Positions 1-7,878 of a DNA stretch of 64,000 nucleotides are shown here, one piece after another (within the stretch, counting starts at the first letter, position 1; every line of letters begins with the position of its first letter). Where the stretch lies: the NCBI GenBank assembly GCA_963787675.1, contig CAWBDV010000007.1:1178001-1242000 (forward strand), written 5' to 3'. The stretch comes from JAJPKK01 sp963787675. Its GTDB lineage: Bacteria > Pseudomonadota > Alphaproteobacteria > Rhizobiales > Xanthobacteraceae. A program made the position numbers and the translations under genes. Under the pieces are notes generated by a model. That model ran no database searches, had not been told where the DNA came from, and saw nothing but the letters and a program-made list of their open reading frames with translations.

Positions 1-61
1 GGCGAAGCTCCTGGGCGGGCGGGACGCCCGCGCTCCCGCTACTCGCTCCGGCAACTCTCGG

Positions 62-439
62 CTACGGCTCGTCGGTGAAGCGCATCCGGCCTTCGGGGCG
101 CAGCGTGCGGGCGTCGTAGGTGCGGATTTCGACCGTGCCGCCGATGTCGAGCGTGACGACGATGCGCTCGCCGGCGACAGCGGTCGAGACCACGCGAGCA
201 CCCTTGGGCAATGGCGCCGTCATCTCGATCATCCGCCCGTTCGCTCCGCCAAGGTCGCCGGCGCCGGCCGGTGGGCTTCCCCCGCTGCGGAAAACGCGAT
301 AGCCGATGACTGTGATGACGACCGCGATGCCGAGCATCGTGGCGGCACCGGAAATCAGCATCAGCCAGCGCACTTTGGCGACGATCTGCGCCTGTGCCGG
401 GCTCAGCGGCTCGTCATCGCCGTTGTCGGATTTGGTCAT
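62..439 (-). CDS. Small membrane protein, DUF6476-like
   Basis: A 125-residue protein with one membrane segment near residues 20-45, after a charged N-terminus (MTKSDNGDDEPLSPAQ), followed by a short extracytoplasmic domain ending RMRFTDEP. It resembles a small family I know beside rluD in bradyrhizobia (DUF6476, from memory); the function is unknown. A longer reading frame runs upstream to 640, but that part lies antisense to the RluD S4 domain, so I start at the ATG ending at 439. This ATG overlaps the divergent rluD ATG by two bases. Confidence 0.75.
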   Translation of the reverse strand: MTKSDNGDDEPLSPAQAQIVAKVRWLMLISGAATMLGIAVVITVIGYRVFRSGGSPPAGAGDLGGANGRMIEMTAPLPKGARVVSTAVAGERIVVTLDIGGTVEIRTYDARTLRPEGRMRFTDEP

Positions 440-1445
440 GAGCGAAACGCAGGCCCGGGTCGAGACCGTCGCGGCGGATGAGGCCGGCGCGCGGCTCGAC
501 CGTGCCTTGGCCACCCGCATCACCGAGCTGTCGCGTTCGCGCCTCAAAGCCCTCATTGAGGCCGGGCACGTCGCGATCAGCGGCCGCACGATCCGCGATC
601 CCGCCCACCGCGTCAATGCGGGCGATGAAATCGCGGTCACGCTCCCGGCCCCCGAACCTGCCGAGCCCCAGGCCGAAGCGATTCCCCTCGCCGTTATCTA
701 CGAGGACGACGACATCATCGTCATCGACAAGCCGCGCGGCCTCGTCGTCCATCCTGCGGCGGGCAATTGGACCGGCACGCTCGTCAACGCGCTCATCGCC
801 CATTGCGGCGCGAGCCTCTCAGGCGTCGGCGGCGTGCGTCGCCCCGGCATCGTGCACCGCCTCGACAAGGATACCACCGGCCTGATGGTGGTGGCGAAGA
901 ACGACCGCGCCCATCAGGCCCTCGCCGCCCAGTTCGCGGATCATGGCCGCACCGGGCCGCTGCGGCGGGGCTATCTCGCCTTCGTCTGGGGGGCACCGGA
1001 CCGGCCGAAGGGCACGATCGACAAGCCGATCGATCGGCATCCGCAAGCCCGCGAACGGATGGCGGTGCGGGAGGGCGGCCGCGAAGCCGTCACTCACTGG
1101 GAAGTTCTGGAGCGCTACCCGCCGGGCGCCCGGCAACCGGTCGCTAGCCTCCTCGACTGCCGGCTGATGACCGGACGCACCCATCAGATCCGGGTCCACC
1201 TCGCGGCGATCGGCCATCCGCTTATGGGAGACGACGTCTACGGCCCCGGCTTCAAGACCAAGGCGGCGCTGCTGGCTCCGGTAGCACGCGCAGCCTTGGG
1301 GGAACTTGCGCGACAGGCCTTGCATGCCTATCTAGTGACCATCGAACATCCGGCGACTTGCGGAGAGATGACATTTCGCTCGCCGCTGCCGCCGGATCTC
1401 GCCAGACTTCGCGAATCGCTTCAGGCTGGAACGATCGCGCGTTGA
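438..1445 (+). CDS. rluD: 23S rRNA pseudouridine synthase, RluD/RluA family
   Basis: A 335-residue pseudouridine synthase, expected to modify uridines in helix 69 of 23S rRNA. An N-terminal S4 RNA-binding domain spans about residues 17-75 (ARLDRALATRITELSRSRLK). The catalytic domain follows, with the family motif HRLDKDTTGLMV holding the catalytic Asp, then the conserved GRTHQIRVHLAAIGHPLMGD. The frame is open back to 306, but homologues start close to the S4 domain and 306-437 is antisense to the divergent gene, so ATG 438 is preferred. The catalytic family is certain; the rluD assignment rests on the subfamily motif and on the rpoH neighbour. Confidence 0.9.
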   Translation: MSETQARVETVAADEAGARLDRALATRITELSRSRLKALIEAGHVAISGRTIRDPAHRVNAGDEIAVTLPAPEPAEPQAEAIPLAVIYEDDDIIVIDKPRGLVVHPAAGNWTGTLVNALIAHCGASLSGVGGVRRPGIVHRLDKDTTGLMVVAKNDRAHQALAAQFADHGRTGPLRRGYLAFVWGAPDRPKGTIDKPIDRHPQARERMAVREGGREAVTHWEVLERYPPGARQPVASLLDCRLMTGRTHQIRVHLAAIGHPLMGDDVYGPGFKTKAALLAPVARAALGELARQALHAYLVTIEHPATCGEMTFRSPLPPDLARLRESLQAGTIAR

Positions 1446-1705
1446 CTGCGTTCTCTGCATAAACTCCAACAAGTTGGCAGAAATAGTCCTGAAATAACAA
1501 TGGACTAGGCGCATCAGCGACGCCAGGTCACAGCGGCGTCACGGTGAATTGACCCCCGGGCGATGGTTTTGTCCTGATCTGGCGTGTATGGTCCGGTGCA
1601 CGATCGAGTTCGCGATCGCCGCACATCCCCGGCTCTGCCGGCTCTCATGAGCGTCAGAGCCGCTGCCCGCCGCGTCAGGGGGCAAAACTGAAGGAGGGCG
1701 CTGTC

Positions 1706-2623
1706 ATGGCCCAAGCTGCTTCGTTGCCGATTCTCACTGCCGAGTCCGGCCTTTCCCGATATTTAGACGAAATCCGTCGGTTCCCGATGCTGGAACCGCA
1801 GGAAGAATTCATGCTGGCCAAGCGCTGGCGCGAGCACGGCGACCGCATCGCCGCGCACAAGCTGGTGACGAGCCACCTGCGCCTCGTGGCGAAGATTGCC
1901 ATGGGTTACCGCGGCTATGGCCTGCCGATCTCCGAGGTCATCTCGGAGGGAAACGTCGGCCTGATGCAGGCGGTCAAGCGTTTCGAGCCCGACAAAGGGT
2001 TCCGGCTGGCTACCTACGCCATGTGGTGGATCAAGGCGTCGATCCAGGAATACATCCTGCGTTCGTGGTCGCTCGTGAAAATGGGCACGACCGCGAATCA
2101 GAAGAAGCTGTTCTTCAACCTGCGCAAGGCGAAGAGCCGCATCTCGGCGCTGGACGAAGGCGATATGCGCCCCGACCAGGTCCAGATCATCGCCAAGCGC
2201 CTCGGCGTCACCGAGCAGGACGTCATCGACATGAACCGCCGGTTGGGCGGCGACGCCTCGCTCAACGCGCCGATCCGCGAGGACGGTGATTCCGGCGAGT
2301 GGCAGGATTGGCTTGTCGATGATCAGGACAGCCAGGAGAGCACGCTTGCGGAGTCGGAAGAGTTCGACAACCGCCGGGCCGCGCTGTCCGACGCGTTGAA
2401 GGTTCTCAACGAGCGCGAGCGCCGCATCTTCGAGGCCCGCCGTCTCGCGGACGAACCGGTCACGCTCGAAGATCTCGCAGCCGAGTTTGGCGTGTCGCGC
2501 GAACGCGTCCGCCAGATCGAGGTGCGTGCCTTCGAGAAGGTGCAGAAGGCCGTCAAGAACCGGGTCGCCGCCATGGAGGCGCCGCCCGCCCACGCGGCTT
2601 CGCCCGCCGTCGCCGCGCATTAA
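1706..2623 (+). CDS. rpoH: RNA polymerase heat-shock sigma factor RpoH (sigma-32)
   Basis: A 305-residue sigma-32 protein that directs RNA polymerase to heat-shock promoters. Region 2 is clear (HLRLVAKIAMGYRGYGLP, then the GNVGLMQAVKRFEPDKGFRL and TYAMWWIKASIQEYIL core). The RpoH box (QKKLFFNLRKAK) distinguishes it from other sigma-70 factors. Region 4 has the helix-turn-helix VSRERVRQIEVRAFEKVQ. A strong ribosome site AAGGAGG lies 8 bases before ATG 1706. It is transcribed away from rluD with 260 bases between, which should hold its promoter. Rhizobia often carry several rpoH copies, so this is one paralogue. Confidence 0.95.
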   Translation: MAQAASLPILTAESGLSRYLDEIRRFPMLEPQEEFMLAKRWREHGDRIAAHKLVTSHLRLVAKIAMGYRGYGLPISEVISEGNVGLMQAVKRFEPDKGFRLATYAMWWIKASIQEYILRSWSLVKMGTTANQKKLFFNLRKAKSRISALDEGDMRPDQVQIIAKRLGVTEQDVIDMNRRLGGDASLNAPIREDGDSGEWQDWLVDDQDSQESTLAESEEFDNRRAALSDALKVLNERERRIFEARRLADEPVTLEDLAAEFGVSRERVRQIEVRAFEKVQKAVKNRVAAMEAPPAHAASPAVAAH

Positions 2624-2630
2624 GCCTTTC

Positions 2631-2784
2631 ACCTCCCCCTGGAGGGGGGAGGTCGGCCGCGATAGCGGCCGGGCGGGGGTGGCAGCGTTGCCACCCTTTC
2701 ATCGCAAGAAAATTTGCGGGACGGCCGCCACCCCACCCCGGACTGCCTGCGGCAGTCCGACCCTCCCCCTGCAGGGGAAGGTGT
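2631..2784. repeat. Dispersed palindromic repeat, CTCCCCCTGGAGGGGGAG type
   Basis: A roughly 150-base composite of nested inverted repeats. The outer arms are CACCTCCCCCTGGAGGG at the left and the matching CCCTGCAGGGGAAGGTG at the right; inner elements include GGCCGCGATAGCGGCC and GGACTGCCTGCGGCAGTCC. The same arms recur at 36541-36722 and, in shorter form, inside murF at 39116-39222. It fills the space between rpoH and the convergent stop codon of the next gene, so it may also act as a bidirectional terminator. Confidence 0.8.
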
Positions 2785-4835
2785 TACTGCTTCCAGGAGG
2801 CGAAGGCGTCGCTGAAGGCGCGGTCGCCGGGGGTGCCTTTTTCGATCGCGACGATCGCCCGCTTGCCGTCGTTGTAGACGACGGGAATATCGAACCACTC
2901 CCGCTCCTTGAGCAGTTGGACGTTCCGCGCCATGTCGTTCTCGACCGACGACAAGCCGATCAGGAAGTAGGTCGAGGTGACCTTCACTGCCTGACCGGCG
3001 AGCGGGATGCCGCGGGTGCCCTCCGCCTGCTTCATCAGGATGCCGGGAATGCTGGAGATGCCGCCGTGGGCGAAGTCTGACGGCAGGGTGAACATGACCT
3101 CGACGGTGTGGCTCGCCGGCAATTGCTTGTCGGTGTTACGGCGCAGCGACCATCGCAACGTTGTCTTCAGGTCGGGAATTTCCACTTCGGCGCGGACGAC
3201 CATTTCGGCCGGTTGCCCGGGCGAGGGCGCGCTCATCTCGGTGCGCCACGCCGCCGTTCCCTCGAACCGCTTGCCTGCCGGATTGTTCTCGTCCTCTTCG
3301 TAGAGCACGACCTTCTGGGCGACGAGCGCGCTTCCCGTCGAACTCTGCGGCGTATAGGTGTTGCCGGCGTCCGCCCCGACGCGGCCGCCGAACTTGCGAT
3401 TATTGTTGGCATCCGCAGTCGGCGCCGGCTGTGCGTCGGTCAAGCGCTGCGACGTCGGCACGCTGCGGAATGAGGACACCAGTCCCGGTCCCTTCCACAC
3501 CGCGACGCCGGCGACCGCCAGCACCAGAATGCCGGCGAGCGCGAGGCTCGCGTATTTCTTCCATTGCCCCTTCTTTGCGTTGTCCTGCTTTTCCGGCCAC
3601 TTCTCCGGCAAGCCTTTGCGGTCGGCCTTGGCAGCGCGGGGCGGCGGGGTCCGGGCGCGGATGTCTTCCTGGCGGACCATGGATGACGGCGCGCGGACCT
3701 CGGCCTCGAGGGTGCCGTCGTAATTTCCATGATCGGCAAAATCAGCGGCGTCGACCGGCTCGTCATCAGGCTCGTCGAGCGGCGCTCGCGGCGGCTGGCG
3801 GCGCGAACGCGGCGGCTCGACGACCGGTTCTGCTGCCCGCGCGCGCTTTCCGCCGCGCGGTGCACGCGGCTCGAACCGCTCCTCCGGTTCCTCGTCGGGC
3901 TCGCGGTCGATGAAGCGCTCGACATCGCGCGGCGATGGGCGGCGAGACCGCGGCAGGTCCGGTTCGGGCTCGACGCGCTGTTCGCCGCGCCGGCCGCCCC
4001 GCGGCTCGCTGCGAGGCTCGGTGCGCGGCTCAATCCGTACCTCCCCGCGCGCATCGGCGCGGGCTTCGCCGCGCCTTGGCAAGCGCGGCTCAACGCGCGC
4101 TTCGGCTCGTTCCATCTCGGGCTCCGGCGCGGCCTGGAAGGCGGCGCGAACGTTCTTTGCGGTCTGGCTGGTCGCGGCTCCGAGGCTCTCCGCATCGGCG
4201 ACGACGTCGCGAAAACCCTTGAGACCATTGGTCGAGATCGACGATCCGCCACCGGGGCTCCAACGTGTGCGCTCGACCCGGGCCGAGCCGCCGGCGGCCG
4301 CGGGCGGCGGCTCGCCGTGCGTGTCCTCGTCCTCGGGCTCGTCGTCGGCCGGGCGCGGCGGCGCCTTGACGGCAGCGGCCGAAAGCGGTGCCGCGGGCCG
4401 GCCGGGCCGCGGCGAACGAAATTCCATGGGTGACGGACGCGACTCGCGCCGCGGTTCGGGCTTCGCCTCAGGCTCCGCCAACTCTTCTGGCGCGGGCGTC
4501 GCGGGCCGATCCTGGCGGCGTGACGAAACGGGTGCAGCCTCGGCGCGCGGTTCCTGGCGCGCCTGCTGCGGCGGCGGTTCCGGACGCCGCTCGACACGTG
4601 GCGGGGGCGGATCGCTGCGCGACTTGCGCGCGGCTTCAGCCTCGACTTTGCGGATCGCCTCCTCAAGAGCGAGCCGCTCGCGGGTGATGTCCGATTCGGA
4701 GAGCGCGGGCGTGACGCCGCGCAGCTGCGCGATCAAAGCCTGGCGCGCACGGTCGTACAAAGCATGCCGCTGGTCGGCGGTGCTCTTCTCCAGCCCACTC
4801 ACGGCCTTAGCGATCAACGGATAATAATCGGCCAT
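2784..4835 (-). CDS. Membrane-anchored Pro/Arg/Glu-rich protein of unknown function
   Basis: A 683-residue protein in three parts. The N-terminal 75 residues are probably helical (MADYYPLIAKAVSGLEKSTA). Residues about 75-420 form a disordered Pro/Arg/Glu-rich region with low-complexity strings such as EPRTEPRSEPRGG. A single membrane segment at about 427-448 (KYASLALAGILVLAVAGVAV) is followed by a conserved-looking C-terminal domain of about 235 residues. Orientation is not evident; the C-terminal domain may be periplasmic. Similar large hypotheticals occur in bradyrhizobia near rpoH/purA, but I know no function. The start has GGAGAA just upstream. It lies 39 bases downstream of purA and may be cotranscribed with it. 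Confidence 0.8.
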   Translation of the reverse strand: MADYYPLIAKAVSGLEKSTADQRHALYDRARQALIAQLRGVTPALSESDITRERLALEEAIRKVEAEAARKSRSDPPPPRVERRPEPPPQQARQEPRAEAAPVSSRRQDRPATPAPEELAEPEAKPEPRRESRPSPMEFRSPRPGRPAAPLSAAAVKAPPRPADDEPEDEDTHGEPPPAAAGGSARVERTRWSPGGGSSISTNGLKGFRDVVADAESLGAATSQTAKNVRAAFQAAPEPEMERAEARVEPRLPRRGEARADARGEVRIEPRTEPRSEPRGGRRGEQRVEPEPDLPRSRRPSPRDVERFIDREPDEEPEERFEPRAPRGGKRARAAEPVVEPPRSRRQPPRAPLDEPDDEPVDAADFADHGNYDGTLEAEVRAPSSMVRQEDIRARTPPPRAAKADRKGLPEKWPEKQDNAKKGQWKKYASLALAGILVLAVAGVAVWKGPGLVSSFRSVPTSQRLTDAQPAPTADANNNRKFGGRVGADAGNTYTPQSSTGSALVAQKVVLYEEDENNPAGKRFEGTAAWRTEMSAPSPGQPAEMVVRAEVEIPDLKTTLRWSLRRNTDKQLPASHTVEVMFTLPSDFAHGGISSIPGILMKQAEGTRGIPLAGQAVKVTSTYFLIGLSSVENDMARNVQLLKEREWFDIPVVYNDGKRAIVAIEKGTPGDRAFSDAFASWKQ

Positions 4836-4874
4836 CGGTTCTCCGCGCCCCCGAGGGCGGCAAACGCCATTGTA

Positions 4875-6167
4875 TTATATTTCAAACGGATTTCGCATAA
4901 GAATCGTGTCTTCCCGTTCCGGGCTCGTTGAGAGCAGGGTTACCGGGCAACCGACCAATTCTTCGATCCGCCGCACGTATTTGATCGCCTGGGCCGGGAG
5001 TTCTGCAAAGGAACGCGCCCCCGCGGTCCGCGCTTCCCAACCGGCGATCGTCTCATAGACCGGCTCGACCCGCGCCTGGGCATGCTCCCCGGCGGGCAAA
5101 TAGTCGATGGTGCGGCCGTCGAATCGATACCCCACGCACACCTTAATCTCCTCGAATCCATCGAGAATATCTAGCTTCGTCAAGGCCAATCCGTCGATTC
5201 CCCCGGTTCGGACGGTTTGCCGCACCAAAACGGCGTCAAACCAGCCGCAGCGACGCTTGCGGCCGGTCACGACGCCGAACTCGCGGCCCCTTTCGCCGAT
5301 GATCCGTCCGATCTCGTTGTCCTGCTCGGTCGGGAAGGGCCCGGCGCCCACCCGCGTCGTGTAGGCCTTGCTGATCCCGAGAACATAGCCTACCGCCGCC
5401 GGACCGACGCCCGAACCCGTCGCCGCCTGGGCAGCGACGGTATTCGACGATGTCACATACGGATAAGTGCCGTGGTCGACGTCGAGCAGCGCCCCTTGGG
5501 CCCCCTCGAATAGGATTCTTTTCCCTTCGCGGCGCTTGCGGTCGAGCAGCGACCAGACCGAATCCATGAACGGCAGGACTTGCGGCGCGATCGCCGCCAG
5601 CCGGTCATACACGGTCTTCGGTTCGATTTCGGCGATGCCGAGGCCGCGCCGAAGCGCGTTGTGATGGGCGAGCAACCGATCGATCTTGCCGCCCAGCGCC
5701 GGCAGATCGGCGAGATCCATCAGGCGAATGGCGCGACGGCCGACCTTGTCCTCGTAGGCCGGGCCGATGCCGCGCCGCGTCGTGCCGATCGAGGTGCGCA
5801 CATTGGAGGTCTCGCGAATGGCGTCGAGTTCCTGGTGCAGCGGCAGGATCAGCGTCACGTTATCGGCGATGCGCAGCGTCTCCGGCGTGACCTCGACTCC
5901 CTGCCCCTTCAGGCGCGCGATCTCCTCGACCAACGCGTTGGGGTCGAGCACGACGCCATTACCGATAACCGAGAGCTTGCCGGGCCTCACCACGCCGGAC
6001 GGCAGCAACGACAGCTTGTAGGTGGTGCTGTCGATGACCAGCGTGTGGCCGGCATTGTGCCCGCCCTGAAAGCGGACAACGATGTCCGCCTGCTGCGAAA
6101 GCCAATCGACGATCTTGCCCTTGCCCTCGTCGCCCCATTGGGAACCGACGACCACCACATTCGCCAT
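4875..6167 (-). CDS. purA: Adenylosuccinate synthetase
   Basis: A 430-residue enzyme, the usual family length, that joins IMP and aspartate using GTP to form adenylosuccinate, the first step from IMP to AMP. The N-terminus MANVVVVGSQWGDEGKGK contains the GTP-binding loop and catalytic Asp. The IMP-binding stretch RGIGPAYEDKVGRR and the C-terminal LLSTSPEREDTI region are intact. The frame continues upstream to 6422, but homology starts at ATG 6167, which has AAGGTG about 10 bases before it. The complete frame contrasts with the frameshifted serA and serC nearby. Confidence 0.95.
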   Translation of the reverse strand: MANVVVVGSQWGDEGKGKIVDWLSQQADIVVRFQGGHNAGHTLVIDSTTYKLSLLPSGVVRPGKLSVIGNGVVLDPNALVEEIARLKGQGVEVTPETLRIADNVTLILPLHQELDAIRETSNVRTSIGTTRRGIGPAYEDKVGRRAIRLMDLADLPALGGKIDRLLAHHNALRRGLGIAEIEPKTVYDRLAAIAPQVLPFMDSVWSLLDRKRREGKRILFEGAQGALLDVDHGTYPYVTSSNTVAAQAATGSGVGPAAVGYVLGISKAYTTRVGAGPFPTEQDNEIGRIIGERGREFGVVTGRKRRCGWFDAVLVRQTVRTGGIDGLALTKLDILDGFEEIKVCVGYRFDGRTIDYLPAGEHAQARVEPVYETIAGWEARTAGARSFAELPAQAIKYVRRIEELVGCPVTLLSTSPEREDTILMRNPFEI

Positions 6168-6596
6168 GGCGCACCTTGCAGCAATCGGCGCGCGCGACGT
6201 GACGCCGACGCGGCCGGAACGCCGGCCCCGGCCGACGACCCGCCGCACGTTTGGCCTGGAAACGCTTTTACCACAAGGGGCTGCCCGCATCGCGGGAAAG
6301 CGTCCGCGGATGCTCATGGTTTGACTCACTCGCACGCCGAAACCCCCCTGGCGTCGGCCGACGCCATGTCCCAGCCACGGCACGGCTTTCACGTTCACGG
6401 ATTCCCCAACCCGACATGGCACGAATCACGGGGAATCGGGTGATGGCATGACCGCGGGATGGCGAGATCGCGGAGTTTAAGCCGGTGGAACCCTTCGCGT
6501 CGGCCCGTGCCGGATGCCAGGCGACCTTCGTGCGGCTGCGGGGCGCGCGGTCTCGAACGAGCATTGCCGTGCATTAGGGCTGCCGCTCGTCGCCAG
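6168..6596. other. Intergenic stretch upstream of purA, no gene recognised
   Basis: These 429 bases separate purA from the upstream Crp/Fnr gene, both on the minus strand. Several frames are open, but none has a plausible start, ribosome site or recognisable protein. It presumably contains the purA promoter; I see no terminator or riboswitch that I can name. Confidence 0.4.
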
Positions 6597-7370
6597 TCAG
6601 CGGCTTGGATTTTCCTGCACGCTCACCTGTTCACCGACGGTGACGTTTCCTGCGAACCTGTCGAAAGCTGCGCGATCGATGATCTTCACGTGCTTTCGGT
6701 TTCGGGTTTGAATGATGTCCCTCGCGGCGAGGGTGTGGAACGCTCGGCTCACGGCTGCAAGCGAAGTGCCGATGTATTCCGCGATGTCTGAGCAATTCAT
6801 GGGGAGGTAGATTTCGTTTGTCGGCTCGCCGTTCGCAGCCTGCATCTCCTCCAGCATCTGCAGAAACATCGTCAGCTTCGGAATCGTGCGCGTGCGCGCA
6901 AGCATGAACGCATGACGCTGGGCCTGGCGGAGCTCGTAGCAAAGCTTGACGATGAGATGGAATTCCAAGAGCGGATCGGTCGAGAGCCGGCCGCGCAATG
7001 CCGCGACCGGAATGCGATAGGCGGTCACCGGCGTGAGCGTCTTGATCGAGCTGACGTAGCACGAATCTTCCGACAGGCCGAACAAGTCCTGGGGAAACCA
7101 GAATGCGAGGATGTGCTCCGAGCCGTCGGGATTTCTTTTGCAGGCTTTCACGACGCCGCCGATAATATTGAACAGCGCCTCCGCGTGGTCTCCCTCGCGG
7201 TATATCTCGGTGCCCTTTTCGAACCGCACGATGGAAGCGATCGTGGCCAGCCGCGCGCGCTCTTCGTCGCTGAGCAACTGGTGCATCTTGCCGTGCGTTG
7301 AACCGGCCCCCCCCCAATCAAGGGCGCGGATCGCCGGGCCGCGGACGCCCTTGAAAGGTGTAACTGACAT
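6597..7370 (-). CDS. Crp/Fnr-family transcriptional regulator
   Basis: A 257-residue regulator. A cyclic-nucleotide-binding-like beta roll spans about residues 35-140 (FEKGTEIYREGDHAEALFNI), followed by a long dimerisation helix and a C-terminal winged helix-turn-helix (CSDIAEYIGTSLAAVSRAF). No FNR-type N-terminal cysteine cluster is present, so it is not an iron-sulfur oxygen sensor of the FNR kind. The recognition helix keeps the conserved Ser-Arg, but the Glu that contacts the G of TTGAT in FNR is Ala here. I start at MSVTPFKG, because the residues encoded upstream overlap the palindrome. A perfect FNR-type site lies about 72 bases before the start. Confidence 0.85.
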   Translation of the reverse strand: MSVTPFKGVRGPAIRALDWGGAGSTHGKMHQLLSDEERARLATIASIVRFEKGTEIYREGDHAEALFNIIGGVVKACKRNPDGSEHILAFWFPQDLFGLSEDSCYVSSIKTLTPVTAYRIPVAALRGRLSTDPLLEFHLIVKLCYELRQAQRHAFMLARTRTIPKLTMFLQMLEEMQAANGEPTNEIYLPMNCSDIAEYIGTSLAAVSRAFHTLAARDIIQTRNRKHVKIIDRAAFDRFAGNVTVGEQVSVQENPSR

Positions 7371-7431
7371 TTTACGAGTAACTTTCAAGCAATGAACGTT
7401 CGCGGGCAATTTGCACCAAGCAATCGATATC

Positions 7432-7453
7432 AAGTTTGATAACAATCAAACTT
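7432..7453. promoter_or_regulatory. FNR/FixK-type palindrome
   Basis: TTGATAACAATCAA at 7436-7449 is a perfect TTGAT-N4-ATCAA site, the consensus for FNR/FixK regulators. It is extended to 9-base arms by AAGTTTGAT and ATCAAACTT. Its centre is about 72 bases upstream of the Crp/Fnr gene ATG on the minus strand, a placement suited to activation or autoregulation. It also lies upstream, on the plus side, of the degenerate RiPP core at 7570. Confidence 0.7.
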
Positions 7454-7479
7454 ATGCGTAATTTATAACCGGCCTGCCC

Positions 7480-7569
7480 AACGATTTCCCTCCAGCGCAA
7501 ACATGGCGCCCCGCGGATCCGTCGGGCAATCCAGATGCCGCCCGCAATTTCGAACGGGCCGTCGAGGAT
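7480..7569 (-). pseudogene. Fragment of a VOC-family gene (C-terminal end)
   Basis: Read on the minus strand this encodes HILDGPFEIAGGIWIAR and further residues, matching the C-terminal part of the intact VOC gene at 7879-8700 (EILDAPLELPGGSWIAR). Nucleotide identity with about 7935-8030 is plain, for example CCTCCAGCGC-AACATGGCGCC in both. Only about 30 codons remain. The fragment stops abruptly at 7569, where the Cys-rich core begins on the other strand, which marks a deletion junction. Confidence 0.75.
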
Positions 7570-7704
7570 ATGGCCCGAGGCTGCGGTGGTTGCCGTGGAT
7601 GCCGGGGTTGCGGCGGCTGCCGCGGGTGCCGCGGCTGTGGCGGATGCGCCTGGGGCTGTGGCGCAGGCTGTTGCCTGTCGTGGGGCGCCTGCCGTTGGTG
7701 CTAA
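7570..7704 (+). pseudogene. Leaderless remnant of a Cys/Gly-rich RiPP precursor core
   Basis: A 44-codon frame from ATG 7570 (MARGCGGCRGCRGCGGC at its start) ending in GCCLSWGACRWC. The ending closely matches the C-terminal GSCCISWGACRWAC of the intact precursor at 9052-9462, and both have Cys-Gly repeats, CxG here and CGRG there. The leader is missing: upstream sequence belongs to an antisense VOC fragment, and no ribosome site precedes ATG 7570. Without a leader it should not be recognised by the cyclodehydratase, so I call it a remnant, though it may still be a recombination donor. Confidence 0.7.
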
Positions 7705-7733
7705 AGCTTCGATCACACTGACCGACGCGTTAC

Positions 7734-7762
7734 GGCCGGGTTCGACAAGATTCGACCCGGCC
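7734..7762 (+). terminator. Hairpin after the relic core
   Basis: GGCCGGGT and ACCCGGCC form an 8-base-pair stem around a 13-base loop, 30 bases after the stop of the relic core. The same stem sequence occurs at 9494-9520 after the intact precursor. No T-run follows, so it may be an attenuator or mRNA-stabilising hairpin rather than a classical terminator. Confidence 0.6.
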
Positions 7763-7878
7763 TGCTCATGCCTTCGTCGCGACATCGCTTACGTCGATGC
7801 GTAGGGGAGCCGCGTCGTGTGGGCGGAGTAGCTCGCAAAGCTTCAGGCGTATCGAGACCTGCCGCTGAACACCAACTT

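Noticed and set aside
2487..3080. A plus-strand frame of 197 codons across rpoH's end and the next gene
   Set aside because: It reads through a palindromic repeat and antisense to a longer, better supported gene.
3910..4824. A 304-codon plus-strand frame antisense to the Pro/Arg-rich protein
   Set aside because: Low-complexity shadow of the Pro/Arg-rich region; no start signals and no domain.
7372..7785. A 137-residue minus-strand frame crossing the relic RiPP core
   Set aside because: Its Ala-rich middle is the antisense shadow of the Cys-Gly core and only its end matches the VOC fragment; there is no start or ribosome site.
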